A stretch of 64,000 nt of DNA from Myxococcus virescens (GCF_900101905.1 NZ_FNAJ01000002.1:62001-126000); one strand, 5' to 3'; positions 42,635-51,130 are shown, counted from the stretch's first letter. Program-made: numbers and translations. Notes: generated by a model from the sequence alone, not told the origin.

Positions 42635-44494
42635 GTGTCTCCTCGTCCTACAACAGCCCCTGCCGCCCCGGTGTCGCTCAAGGCCCGCTTCCAGAACGCG
42701 GGCAGTCTCTTCAAGCAGCTGCCGGGGACCTTCCGGCTCTTCTGGCAGGCCAGCCCTCGCGGCGCGGTGGTGCTGGGCGCGCTGACGCTGGTGGCGGCGC
42801 TGTTGCCGGCGGCCATCGCCTGGGTGGGCAAGCTCATCGTGGACTCGGTGGTGGCGGCGGCGCAGGGCTCGGTGGAGGCCCGCTCGCGGGTGTACGGGCT
42901 GGTGGGGTTGGAGTTCGGGTTGATGCTGGGCTCGGCGGTGGTGGACCGCGGGCTGACGCTGACGCGCGAGCTGCTTCGCGCCAACCTGGGGAACCTGCTC
43001 AATGAGCGCATCCTCCAGAAGGCGCTGGCGCTGGAGTTGCAGCACTTCGAGGACTCGGCCACCTACGACAAGATGCAGAACGCGCGGCGCGAGGCGAACA
43101 GCCGGCCGCTGTCGCTGGTGACGCAGGCGTTCTCCATCGTCCGCAACACCATCACCCTGGGCACCTTCGCCGCGTTGTTGGTGGCGTTGTCGCCGTGGAG
43201 CGTGGTGGTGCTGGTGGCCGCGTCAGTGCCGGCCTTCATCGCCGAGGCGCGGCTGGCCATGGCGGGCTTCCGGCTCTACTCGTGGCGCGCGCCCGAGGGC
43301 CGCAAGCTGAACTACCTGGAGTGGATTCTCACGCGAGACAGCCACGTGAAGGAGGTGAAGCTCTTCGGGTTGGGGCCGCTGGTGCTGGGCCGCTACCGCA
43401 CGCTCTTCCAGAAGTTCTTCGCGGAGGACCGTGCGCTGGCCTTCCGGCGGATGGCCTGGGGCCTGGGGCTGGGCGTCCTCTCACTGGGCGCCTTCTATGG
43501 CTGCTACCTGCTGGTGGCGGGCCGCGCGGCGAGCGGGACGATTACCGTGGGCGACATGGTGCTGTACCTGAGCGTGTTCCGTCAGGGGCAGGCGGCGTTC
43601 CAGGGCATCCTGACCAGCGTGGGCTCCATGTACGAGGACGCGCTCTTCATGAGCAACCTGTTCGCGTACCTGGACATCCCCACCGGCGGCGAGGCGACGC
43701 GGGTGCTGCCGCCGCTCTCTCCGCCGCGTGGGCACGACAGCGCCATCGAGCTGCGCGATGTGTCCTTCCGTTATCCGGGGAAGGAGGCGTGGGCGCTGAA
43801 GAACGTGTCGCTGACGCTGAAGCCGGGACAGAAGCTGGCGCTGGTGGGGGAGAACGGAGCGGGGAAGAGCACGTTGGTGAAGCTGTTGTTGCGCCTGTAC
43901 GAGCCAGTGGACGGCGACATCTTCTACGGCGGCGTCAACCTGAAGGACATGGACGTGGAGGACCTGCGCAGCCGCTTCGGCGCGGTGTTCCAGGACTTCG
44001 TGCGCTACCAGTTCAACGTGGCGGAGAACATCGGCCTGGGGCACGTGCCGGCGCTGGAGGACCGGACCCGCATCGAGAAAGCGGCCGAGGAGGGCGGGGC
44101 CAGCGGTGTGATTACGGCGCTGCCACAGCAATACGACACGATGCTGGGCGGCTGGTTCGAGAAGGGGCAGGAGCTGTCGGCGGGCCAGTGGCAGAAGCTG
44201 GCGGTGGCGCGGGCCTTCATGCGAGACGACGCGGAGGTGCTGATTCTGGACGAGCCCACGGCCAGCATCGACGCGGAGGCGGAGCACGCGCTGTTCGAGC
44301 GCTTCCAGGCGCTGGCGGCGGACCGGATTGCGATTGTGATTTCGCACCGCTTCTCCACGGTGCGGATGGCGGACCAGATTGCCGTGCTCCACAACGGGCA
44401 GGTGGACGAGCTGGGCAGCCACGACGAGCTGATGGCGAAGGACGGGCGCTATGCGCACCTGTTCCGGTTGCAGGCGCGCGGCTATCGGGACTGA
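42635..44494 (+). CDS. ABC exporter, fused permease and ATPase
   Basis: A 619-aa half-transporter of the inner membrane. Six transmembrane helices (about 35-330; GALTLVAALLPAAIAWVGKL, TLGTFAALLVALSPWSVVVLVAA, LGLGVLSLGAFYGCYLLVAG) precede an ATPase with Walker A GENGAGKST, Q-loop VFQDF, signature ELSAGQWQKLAVARA and Walker B VLILDEPTAS. The signature LSAGQ rather than LSGGQ is a mild variant. It likely works as a homodimer; the substrate (lipid, peptide or drug) cannot be told. The GTG start at 42635 is the earliest start giving a typical soluble leader; a 36-base gap separates it from the stress protein gene. Confidence 0.93.
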   Translation: MSPRPTTAPAAPVSLKARFQNAGSLFKQLPGTFRLFWQASPRGAVVLGALTLVAALLPAAIAWVGKLIVDSVVAAAQGSVEARSRVYGLVGLEFGLMLGSAVVDRGLTLTRELLRANLGNLLNERILQKALALELQHFEDSATYDKMQNARREANSRPLSLVTQAFSIVRNTITLGTFAALLVALSPWSVVVLVAASVPAFIAEARLAMAGFRLYSWRAPEGRKLNYLEWILTRDSHVKEVKLFGLGPLVLGRYRTLFQKFFAEDRALAFRRMAWGLGLGVLSLGAFYGCYLLVAGRAASGTITVGDMVLYLSVFRQGQAAFQGILTSVGSMYEDALFMSNLFAYLDIPTGGEATRVLPPLSPPRGHDSAIELRDVSFRYPGKEAWALKNVSLTLKPGQKLALVGENGAGKSTLVKLLLRLYEPVDGDIFYGGVNLKDMDVEDLRSRFGAVFQDFVRYQFNVAENIGLGHVPALEDRTRIEKAAEEGGASGVITALPQQYDTMLGGWFEKGQELSAGQWQKLAVARAFMRDDAEVLILDEPTASIDAEAEHALFERFQALAADRIAIVISHRFSTVRMADQIAVLHNGQVDELGSHDELMAKDGRYAHLFRLQARGYRD

Positions 44495-44497
44495 ACG

Positions 44498-44686
44498 TCA
44501 GGCGCGCTCGCCACGCAGGCGCGCGATTTCCGCCCGAGCCTCGGCGAGCTGGCGCTCGGCGTCCTCCCGGCGCTGGGTTTCCAGTTCCAGGAGTCGGGAC
44601 TCCTCGGCGAGTTGCTCCACTGCTTGGCGCGTGAGAATTCTCGGATTGCGATGGGCTCCGCGGCCCGCGAGTTTCGCGCGCCCATG
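44498..44686 (-). pseudogene. coiled-coil remnant without a start codon
   Basis: On the minus strand a 62-codon open stretch between two stops encodes a protein-like, strongly amphipathic helix (QAVEQLAEESRLLELETQ, then RREDAERQLAEARAEIARLRGERA). Only one internal GTG is available, and no ATG or ribosome site. Such tails end Uma2-type nucleases and other mobile-gene products, so this is most likely the 3' remnant of a deleted gene. The identification is weak. Confidence 0.35.
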
Positions 44687-44714
44687 TCACTGACTCATGG
44701 CAGGTTCTCCCGCC

Positions 44715-46706
44715 ATGTCGCGTGCTCAAGCTCCGAAGAAGGTCGATGTCGCTGCGTTGATGAAGAAGGCGGACAGTCTGCTGGACGAGATGCCGCCGCA
44801 GCTGGACCAGGCGATTCCGTTGCTGCGCGAAGTCGTAGCGGCGGAGCCCGAGCACCTGCTGGGACTCCACTCCCTGAGCTGGTGTTTGGACCCGACGCGG
44901 AGCATGGAGCCGCACCGTTGGGAGCAGGAGTTGAAGGCCGAGCACTGGCGGCTGCGCGACCGCATCCTCGAGCTGACGCGAGGGACGAAGCCCGGCGGCG
45001 CGCTGACGCTCGCCCATCGCGCACGTTCGCTGGCCCTGAGCCAGTGGGCGGAGGACCTGGTGCGGCGCAAGCCGACCGTGGCGCAGCTCGACGACGCGGA
45101 GGCCGCGCTGAACGAAGCCAACAGTCTTCGGGAACTCGCGAACCACCAGCGTGGACGCCGCGGGCTCGAGGCGTGGCGCGCACTGACGCAAGGCAAGCCG
45201 GAGCAGGGCTACCGCGAGTTGCTCGCCAAGGTGGAGGCGTTTCCTGGCATGTGTGCCCAGGGCGTGATGGGCGATGACGACTCGCTCAACTTCCAGGGGC
45301 TGGAGGGCGCCTACTCCGATGAGGGTTTCCTGGCCTGGCTGCGGAAGCAGAAGCCCGCGGCACGCCCCGCGGGGAAGAAGGGCAAGGACCTGGATGCCGG
45401 ACTCCTGCTGGCGGCGGGGCTGGATGCGAAGCCGTTCTTCGGCCCTGGCTTCGAAGGGAACAGCCGCACGGGGCGGGTGCTGGCCCTGGTGGCGTTGGGG
45501 GCGGACCTGAAGGCGAGGGATTCCAGCAAGCACAGCGTGCTCCACCTCGCCGCGATGGTGGATGACGCGGCGCTGGTGAAGGAGTTGCTCCGCCTGGGCG
45601 TCGCCGCCGACGTCGTCGATTCGAACAAGTCCACGCCGCTGCATGTCGCGGCCGAGCACGGCAGCGTGTCCTGCATCGCCCCGCTGGCGAAAGGCGGCGT
45701 GCCCGTGGATGCGCTCGATGCGTCAGGGCGGACGGCGCTCTTTGAAGCGCGTCAGGCCGACGTGGCCCAGGCGCTCATCGACGCGGGAGCGAATCCCAAT
45801 GCGGGCAAGGGCTGGACGCCGCTGCATCAGCACGCACGCTTCAAGGAGCGAGGCCCCGTCATCGAGGTCCTGCTCAAGGCGGGGGCGGATGTCTCGCTGA
45901 AGAATGGCAGCGGCCAGACGCCCACGCAGGAGGCGCTGGAGCACAAGAACGCGTCCCTCGCCCAGCTCATGGGGGCCAAGGCTTCCTCGGGCAAGGCCGG
46001 TGCGTTGGACGTGCAGCCGCTGCTGGATGCGCTGGCGCGTCAGCGCAAGACGCTGCTCAAGGCCTGGTACTTCGAAGACAAGAACGTGGACGGCGTCGAA
46101 CAGGTCCTGAAGGGGCTCGCGCTGCAAGGTGCCACGTCATGGGACCAGCTCGCGGCCGCGCTCCAGGGCGAGCTCCCCTGGACGGCCATGGCGGTGGTGC
46201 AGCTCGCGCGGGACGTGCTGCCGGCCGAGGAGAAGGCGCCTCGTCTGTCCAAGCTGCCGCGCTTCGTGCGCGGGGACCTCGTGGTGAAGGGCGACGTGCA
46301 CGTCGATGGGCCGCTGCTCGTGACGGGAGACCTCACGGTGGAAGGCGTGCTGCGCAACGCGGGAATGGAAGGGATGCTGGTGGTGGGCGGCACGCTGCGC
46401 GCCACCGGTGTGGACACGGACGGCGAGGTCGTCGTGGGCGAGGGCCTGGAAGCGCAGGTGGTGTGGGGCCACGGCAACGACGCGTCGCTCCGCGTCGGCG
46501 GCGTGCTGAAGGCGGACGTGGTCATCGCGGACGACCACGACATCCAGGCCAAGGTGAAGGCGAAGCACCACTACGAGAACGGTGAGTTCGATGCCTCGGA
46601 TGAGGCGCTCAAGGAGGTCTTCGTCGCGAAGGCCTTCGCGAAGTCGGAGTTGGACCGGGACAAGCTGTTCAACGTGCTGCGCAAGGTCGGGACCATCCTG
46701 GTGTAG
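44715..46706 (+). CDS. ankyrin-repeat protein with C-terminal beta-helix
   Basis: A 663-aa cytosolic protein. The N-terminal ~200 residues are helical (VDVAALMKKADSLLDEMPPQLDQ). Ankyrin repeats run from about 255 to 430: SVLHLAAMVDDAALVKELLRLGV, STPLHVAAEHGSVSCIAPLAKGG, WTPLHQHARFKERGPVIEVLLKAGAD. The C-terminal part (about 510-620) is a series of short hydrophobic turns, GDLVVKGDVHVDGPLLVTGDLTVEG, like a bactofilin or polymer-forming beta-helix. The ATG at 44715 is preferred to one at 44697; neither has a good ribosome site. Protein-protein scaffolding is likely, with no identified partner. Confidence 0.82.
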   Translation: MSRAQAPKKVDVAALMKKADSLLDEMPPQLDQAIPLLREVVAAEPEHLLGLHSLSWCLDPTRSMEPHRWEQELKAEHWRLRDRILELTRGTKPGGALTLAHRARSLALSQWAEDLVRRKPTVAQLDDAEAALNEANSLRELANHQRGRRGLEAWRALTQGKPEQGYRELLAKVEAFPGMCAQGVMGDDDSLNFQGLEGAYSDEGFLAWLRKQKPAARPAGKKGKDLDAGLLLAAGLDAKPFFGPGFEGNSRTGRVLALVALGADLKARDSSKHSVLHLAAMVDDAALVKELLRLGVAADVVDSNKSTPLHVAAEHGSVSCIAPLAKGGVPVDALDASGRTALFEARQADVAQALIDAGANPNAGKGWTPLHQHARFKERGPVIEVLLKAGADVSLKNGSGQTPTQEALEHKNASLAQLMGAKASSGKAGALDVQPLLDALARQRKTLLKAWYFEDKNVDGVEQVLKGLALQGATSWDQLAAALQGELPWTAMAVVQLARDVLPAEEKAPRLSKLPRFVRGDLVVKGDVHVDGPLLVTGDLTVEGVLRNAGMEGMLVVGGTLRATGVDTDGEVVVGEGLEAQVVWGHGNDASLRVGGVLKADVVIADDHDIQAKVKAKHHYENGEFDASDEALKEVFVAKAFAKSELDRDKLFNVLRKVGTILV

Positions 46707-46717
46707 ACGCGGCCCTA

Positions 46718-47574
46718 GCACTACCCGGTCAGATGAATCGGGCGCGGGCGCCCCGTGTTGACGGAGCATGACGCCTACCCAGTTACGCAAGCTTGACCGG
46801 GAGCTGAGCGAGTTCCTGGACTCGATGACGGAGGGAATGGGCCGGACCGAGAGACGTCGCGCTCTCGGCGGCTACCTCACTGGACTGCTGCTCGACGGAG
46901 AACGCAAGAGCATCGAGCCCATGGCGGCCCGGCTCGTCGAAGCACCCGAACAGACAGAAGCCATGCGCCAGCGGCTTCAGCAGTGTGTGTCGGGCGCGGC
47001 TTGGGACGACTCCGAAATGCGGCGGCGCCTGGCGCGGCAGCTTGAGTGCGAGCCACCGGGCTTGGAGGCCCTCGTCATTGACGACACGGGCTTGCCGAAG
47101 AAGGGCGTGCATTCGGTGGGGGTGGCGCGCCAGTACTCGGGTACCCTGGGGCGGACGGAGAACTGCCAGGTGGCCGTCAGCCTGCATGTTGCTGGAGAGA
47201 AGGGCAGCGGCTGCATCGCCATGCAGCTGTACCTGCCTGAGGAGTGGACGCGCAGCAGGAAGCGCTGCAAGGCCGCCGGTGTCGCGTCTGGAGTGAAGTT
47301 TCAAAAGAAGTGGCAGATAGCGCTGAGCCAATTGGATGACGCATTGGCGTGGGGCGTGCGCCGACACCTCGTCCTGGCTGATGCTGGGTACGGCGATGCA
47401 CGGGAGTTCCGCGACGGCGTGCGCGAGCGCGGCCTGCACTACTTGATGGGCGTGCAGGGCACGCACAAGGTGTGGCCGCCCGGTGCCAAGCCGCGTCAGC
47501 CCCAGAGGGCGCTGGGCCAGAACGGCCGCCCGCGCACCTCCTCGGGGGCCGTCACGCATGTGACCGGGTAGTAC
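46718..47574 (+). mobile_element. internally deleted IS701-type insertion sequence, 857 bp
   Basis: Terminal inverted repeats are visible: GCACTACCCGGTCAGATG at 46718-46735 and the complement of GTACTACCCGGTCACATG at 47557-47574, 16 of 18 identical. Flanking CTAG and CTAC (overlapping the outermost repeat base) resemble the YTAR 4-base target of the family, with one mismatch. The element contains one truncated transposase gene whose stop lies inside the right repeat, so DNA between the catalytic core and the right end has been lost. It is non-autonomous. Confidence 0.8.
46768..47571 (+). pseudogene. IS701-family transposase, C-terminally truncated
   Basis: A 267-aa fragment of a DDE transposase. 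ALVIDDTGLPKKGVHSVGVARQYSGTLG (first catalytic Asp105) and HLVLADAGYGDAREFR (second, Asp205) are characteristic of IS701/IS4-type enzymes. After about residue 238 (WPPGAKPRQPQ) family similarity stops and the frame ends in the right inverted repeat. The catalytic Glu and the C-terminal third of the normal 400-plus residue protein are missing, so it cannot be active. It could still be moved by a full-length copy elsewhere. Confidence 0.88.
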
Positions 47575-47746
47575 TACAGGGATGTGCCAGAGCAGAGGCT
47601 AGCGCAAGACCGGCGGCATGCCCTGGGGCGACCGTGACCTGGCATGTGCCGTCGTGCCCATGGGGCGACCTTGCTTTCCAATTTCAATCTGATGTCTGGT
47701 TCGTACAACTGCGCTTGTTGCGCTGCATCGGGAGGGGACTCGCTGG
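47575..47746. other. short spacer with a repeated TGGGGCGACC
   Basis: Between the insertion sequence and the AT-rich cassette. TGGGGCGACC occurs at 47624-47633 and 47661-47670, each preceded by GCCC. The last 40 bases are AT-richer and should contain the cassette promoter, with GGAGGGG at 47731-47737 as ribosome site. Confidence 0.4.
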
Positions 47747-48646
47747 ATGAAGATGAAGACGATCACTGTGGACTTCTACAAAGTCGAGGGTGACGATGAT
47801 TTCGACTTCGCGAAGTTGCTGAGCCGCGTCGGCCAACTCGCTCCAGATGATCGGTTGAGAACCGTCAAAGGGGGGCCTTTTAGACTGGAGCATGTAGCGA
47901 AGAGGGGGATCGGCTTCGAGGGCGAGTTGGTCCGAATTCGAATGGACTATGGCCCAACCAAGGCAAGCCTGAGCACGGCAGGGGTCGAGGAAATCCCGCT
48001 GAGAGAGGATGAAGGGGTCGGCGAGGAAACGGCCTTTCTCTACCACCCAGGCACGGCTGTTCTCCTCTTGCAGCGCAATCGGATCGGAGCGACAGCGAAC
48101 TCCTTTGCGTCGTACTTCAGCAACCACAACGACGGCAACGACGCCTTTGGTATGTCGCAGGTGCTTGAGCTTGATGCCCTACTGCGTCTCAATGAAATGG
48201 AGGAGTTTCGCGAGTTCGAAGTCGAAGTGGCAGGGATCGACCTCTCGGTTTTTAACGACCTGAAAGATCGGTACACCTGGAATGAACTCCAACGGATTCG
48301 TGAGCGCGCGGGGGCTCCGCGACTCGCGATGACCTTGAAAATGGGGCATGCTCGAGGCGCGTTGAATCGCGACTACATTCGAAAATTGGGGCGAACCCTA
48401 CTGAACTTGGCTTCGAGCGACCCAGACTCTCGGTCGGTGACGTCGTTGAAAGTTAGGGGGAAGGACGACATGGAGGACACTGCGGTTGTGGATCTCCTGA
48501 ACTACCGAATGATCGAGTCCGTGTCCTTCCCGTGGCATGACAGACGGGTCTCTTATGATGCTCGGCAGGCCGCGCTACGGGAGGCGTTCTCGAAGCGAGA
48601 AACTGAGTTGAAGAAGATGTTCGGACAAAGGAAAAAAGCGTCATGA
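47747..48646 (+). CDS. uncharacterised soluble protein of a two-gene cassette
   Basis: A 299-aa protein with no recognised catalytic motif; it may belong to the DUF6731-type family, a guess from memory. It starts KTITVDFYKVEGDDDFDFAKLL, contains AFLYHPGTAVLLLQRNRIGATANSFASYFS in the first half, a helical middle (WNELQRIRERAG) and a Lys/Glu-rich C-terminus. Base composition is unlike the neighbours: 29 of 60 bases are G/C in 48241-48300, against roughly 70% around. Its stop overlaps the next start by four bases (ATGA), so the two proteins are made together. Recent acquisition is likely; position beside a transposon and a prophage fits a defence or addiction role (inference). Confidence 0.75.
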   Translation: MKMKTITVDFYKVEGDDDFDFAKLLSRVGQLAPDDRLRTVKGGPFRLEHVAKRGIGFEGELVRIRMDYGPTKASLSTAGVEEIPLREDEGVGEETAFLYHPGTAVLLLQRNRIGATANSFASYFSNHNDGNDAFGMSQVLELDALLRLNEMEEFREFEVEVAGIDLSVFNDLKDRYTWNELQRIRERAGAPRLAMTLKMGHARGALNRDYIRKLGRTLLNLASSDPDSRSVTSLKVRGKDDMEDTAVVDLLNYRMIESVSFPWHDRRVSYDARQAALREAFSKRETELKKMFGQRKKAS

Positions 48647-49119
48647 ACGTCGTCTGGGAGAAAGTCCATCCGTATGTTCTGGGGGCGGCGGCGCCTGTGG
48701 CTGCCTACTATCTGTTCAAGGAGAGGCCGCTCCCAGTGTTGCAACCTCTCTTTGCGATGACCCTCGATCTCGGAGCAATTGCAATTGGGTTCCTAGGGAC
48801 TGCTAAGGGAATTTTGCTTTCGATTGATTCGTCCAAGGTCATTCAGGAGATGAGGGCGCTTGGGTCGTATGAACGGCTGACGACGTACATTATCAATGCT
48901 GTCCGATGTGCGTTCATATTGGCGGGAAGCAGCTTTCTTGGGGTTCTTGTGGACTCCAGCATTCCGAAGGACGACGTCCAGACTCGCCTCATGATGTTTT
49001 CGGCATGGATCGGCATCGTGACGGCCGTTGCATTTTCTAGCTACCAAGTGGTCGACACTTTCTTCGACGCATTGAAGTCGAAGAGTCGTGCGACCAAGCA
49101 GCAGACTGCCACTGCCTGA
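48643..49119 (+). CDS. four-helix membrane protein of the two-gene cassette
   Basis: A 158-aa inner-membrane protein with four predicted helices: about 10-26 (YVLGAAAPVAAYYLF), 36-60 (FAMTLDLGAIAIGFLGTAKGILL), 84-104 (INAVRCAFILAGSSFLGVLV) and 118-140 (MMFSAWIGIVTAVAFSSYQVV), then a basic tail KSKSRATKQQ. It overlaps the upstream gene by ATGA and shares its low G+C. A soluble sensor-like protein coupled to a small multi-helix membrane protein is the layout of many anti-phage effectors that damage the membrane, but no homology to a named system is seen. Confidence 0.75.
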   Translation: MNVVWEKVHPYVLGAAAPVAAYYLFKERPLPVLQPLFAMTLDLGAIAIGFLGTAKGILLSIDSSKVIQEMRALGSYERLTTYIINAVRCAFILAGSSFLGVLVDSSIPKDDVQTRLMMFSAWIGIVTAVAFSSYQVVDTFFDALKSKSRATKQQTATA

Positions 49120-49126
49120 GATGCGT

Positions 49127-49420
49127 CTACCGCTGGCTCGGCCCAGCCAGCCCCGGGAACAGCGGCCCGGCGCCCACCTCCGGCGTCCGCTCCAGTCGCT
49201 CCAGGGCCATCGTCAGCAGGCCCAACTCTTCCAGCCGCGTTAGCCCGCCGACGTCCTCCGAGGCATTTAGCCCGAGGCCTCCCGCGGAGCGTGGCCCCTC
49301 GCGATGGGACACCGCCTTGCGTGCCTCCACCCAGTTCACCAGCGTGCGGGTGGCCACCTGGCCCTCGCGGCCGGAGAAGGGAGACGCCAGCAGCTCGCGC
49401 TCCTCCTCGAGCCGCTGCAC
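49127..49420 (-). CDS. possible phage-derived fragment, 97 aa
   Basis: A leftward frame from a GTG at 49420 with protein-like composition (LEEERELLASPFSGREGQVATRTLVNWVEARKAVS). A stop lies three codons upstream of the GTG and no ribosome site is clear, so this may be the 3' part of a broken gene. It ends seven bases from the stop of the AT-rich cassette and may mark the prophage edge. No family recognised. Confidence 0.4.
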   Translation of the reverse strand: MQRLEEERELLASPFSGREGQVATRTLVNWVEARKAVSHREGPRSAGGLGLNASEDVGGLTRLEELGLLTMALERLERTPEVGAGPLFPGLAGPSQR

Positions 49421-49514
49421 TTCCAGTCACAGTGGGCGGTTCAGAAGAAGGACGACGCCACGGGGGCATGGCAGCAACAGCGCGGTGGGGCTCCGCTCCC
49501 CGCACACCGGCCCG

Positions 49515-49709
49515 CTACTCGCCCCGTTCCGCGGCTTCGCGTAGGGCCCGGCGGACGGCGTCGGCCTCATTGCACTTCCAGCGTTTCGCCAGCGCTTCCA
49601 GGTCCGCCGCTGACTGCAGGGTGTGGCGGACTAACTGTTTCAAGACCACGCTGCCCTTTTCGGCGCGGCGCTTTTCGGGCGGGGTCTCTGTGGGATCGTG
49701 ACGGGGCAA
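49515..49709 (-). CDS. small DNA-binding-like protein of the prophage left operon
   Basis: A 64-aa protein. I choose a TTG start at 49709 because AGGAGA lies seven to eight bases before it, whereas the longer frame from 49799 has no such site. The C-terminal half, LVRHTLQSAADLEALAKRWKCNEADAVRRALREAAERG, resembles a ribbon-helix-helix or other short helical DNA-binding unit (a strand, then two helices separated by a turn). It is the last gene of the leftward coupled set beginning at 51698. Confidence 0.6.
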   Translation of the reverse strand: MPRHDPTETPPEKRRAEKGSVVLKQLVRHTLQSAADLEALAKRWKCNEADAVRRALREAAERGE

Positions 49710-49879
49710 GGCGTGTTCTCCTGTCGGTGCGCGGCACGGTACAGCACCCGACTTGGATTGCCACGGGACAACGCCAGGCAGGGTGGGGTGGAAAGGCATG
49801 GTGCCTCCCGCGCGTCGTCTACGAGCTGCGCGGCGCGCTCCAGCACCGCATCCACCAGGGCGAAGAGGAGGCGGCTCAC
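49640..49879 (-). CDS. possible small prophage gene, GTG start
   Basis: A 79-aa frame whose GTG overlaps the preceding stop as GTGA (49876-49879), the coupling used throughout this prophage. The start VSRLLFALVDAVLERAAQLVDDAREA is a plausible amphipathic helix; the rest is less protein-like and overlaps the downstream TTG-start gene by 70 bases. It may be real but shorter than shown, or a chance frame. Confidence 0.35.
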   Translation of the reverse strand: MSRLLFALVDAVLERAAQLVDDAREAPCLSTPPCLALSRGNPSRVLYRAAHRQENTPCPVTIPQRPRPKSAAPKRAAWS

Positions 49880-50661
49880 CGTTCGCCTCCCTCGGCCCGC
49901 TTGAGACGCTCGCTCAGCTCCAGCAGGTCCAGCAGCGCTCGACACGCGGGCGTCCACGCAGGCCCGCCCGCTTCGGTCCCACACGCGCAGGGCCTGGCCG
50001 TCTGCACGCCGTCTCTCGGGTGCTGGGCGCGCACGGCCGCGCGCAGTGCCTGGAGCCCTTCGGAGTCAATGCAGTAGCGGGGGGGGCAGCCATGAGCCGC
50101 CTCGCTCCCAGCGGCAGGCGTCGCGGCAGCCTCGGCCTTGAGCTGCTCGCGGATGGCGGTGGCCAGGACTGGCATCACCTCGCGGCAGAACGCGCGCAGT
50201 TGCGGCTCGTAGTCGTGCGTCGCGAACTCGTGGGCATCGTCGATTTTCGTCTCGCCATACCAGTCGTGGAACTGGTCGACGTCCATCTCGTCATGCTCGC
50301 TTGGACTGCTGTCGCTGTAGGGGGAGAGGGCATCGGCCAGCGTCTGCCATTCCTGGGCGGCCTGCTCCTTCGTCCAGCCGCTCTCGCGCCGAGACTCGAG
50401 GATGTACTCGCGGATGCCCTTGAGGGTGGTAGCGCCATCCCACCATGTGGCCCGGCCCAGCTTGCTGCACAGGTAGTCCGCGTCATTCTCCAGGCCAACG
50501 ACGAAGGCGCGGAACTCCATTCCGGGGCTGCCCCACCGGAATGCATAGCCGCCGCAGTTGGAGACGGCGGAGAAGTAGCCGTCGCTCCGCATGACGACGT
50601 CCGCGAGCCAGCGCCCCTTGGGCGTGCGCAACCTGTACTGGTAGACGGTTGGATCAGCCAC
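49876..50661 (-). CDS. uncharacterised prophage protein, 261 aa
   Basis: A leftward gene with GTG start at 50661, preceded by GGGGAGGG eight bases away; the frame is open further upstream but that part is a shadow of the neighbouring gene. It opens VADPTVYQYRLRTPKGRWLADVV, followed by an acidic, Trp/Tyr-rich middle (MEFRAFVVGLENDADYLCSKLG, DVDQFHDWYGETKIDDAHEF) and a Cys-containing tail (PCACGTEAGG). No known family. Neighbours on both sides are coupled small genes on the same strand, so it belongs to the prophage left operon. Confidence 0.7.
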   Translation of the reverse strand: MADPTVYQYRLRTPKGRWLADVVMRSDGYFSAVSNCGGYAFRWGSPGMEFRAFVVGLENDADYLCSKLGRATWWDGATTLKGIREYILESRRESGWTKEQAAQEWQTLADALSPYSDSSPSEHDEMDVDQFHDWYGETKIDDAHEFATHDYEPQLRAFCREVMPVLATAIREQLKAEAAATPAAGSEAAHGCPPRYCIDSEGLQALRAAVRAQHPRDGVQTARPCACGTEAGGPAWTPACRALLDLLELSERLKRAEGGER

Positions 50662-51130
50662 GGGACGGGCCCTCCCCGGCTGGCAGCAGCGGCGGCATGG
50701 TTCCCGTGCGGTACGCCTCGGCGACGGCGGGCAGGGCGTGCTGTCCCACTGTCTTCCCGCCGGGCACCACCAGGTGCGCGAGGAAGGACTCCTCGAACGT
50801 CTCCACCTCGCTCTCGATGCTGACGAACTTGGCCTTGATGGTGAGCAGCAGTGCCCGCCACCGCTCGCGGCAGGCCTGCTCCCTGGCACTGGTGGCCGCT
50901 GCCGTCGTCCGCCGGTTGCCGCGTCGGTCCTGGGTGAAGCGCTTCTCGTCGGCGCGCGGGAGAGGCATGGTGAACTGCACACGCCGGTCGCGCAGCTCGA
51001 AGAACACCACCGCCCGGCCCGCCTCCTCGGCGAATGCCGTGCGGGTGGCGCCGCGGCGGCGCAACAGTTCCTTGATTTCGGACTCCGTCTTGGAGACGGC
51101 CACGTAGGTGCCGGCGGCGTACTTACCCAC
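50654..51130 (-). CDS. conserved phage hypothetical protein, 158 aa
   Basis: A cytosolic protein of a type I recall from many actinobacterial and myxobacterial phages. It starts near KYAAGTYVAVSKTESEIKELL, continues GRAVVFFELRDRRVQFTMPLPR, then RWRALLLTIKAKFVSIESEVETFEESFLAHLV and ends with VAEAYRTGTMPPLLP. Function is unknown. The GTG at 51130 overlaps the end of the upstream gene and gives the expected family start; the frame open to 51262 is a shadow. Its stop overlaps the start region of the next leftward gene. Confidence 0.75.
   Translation of the reverse strand: MGKYAAGTYVAVSKTESEIKELLRRRGATRTAFAEEAGRAVVFFELRDRRVQFTMPLPRADEKRFTQDRRGNRRTTAAATSAREQACRERWRALLLTIKAKFVSIESEVETFEESFLAHLVVPGGKTVGQHALPAVAEAYRTGTMPPLLPAGEGPSRG

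Noticed and set aside
49120..49520. tRNA gene as prophage attachment site
   Set aside because: I looked for T-loop-like (GGTTCRA) sequence and cloverleaf arms near the left prophage edge and around the integrase and found none.
49430..49530. Plus-strand fragment reading SQWAVQKKDDATGAWQQQRG
   Set aside because: It looks protein-like over about 20 codons only, with no start or ribosome site. It may be a phage relic, but there is too little to annotate.
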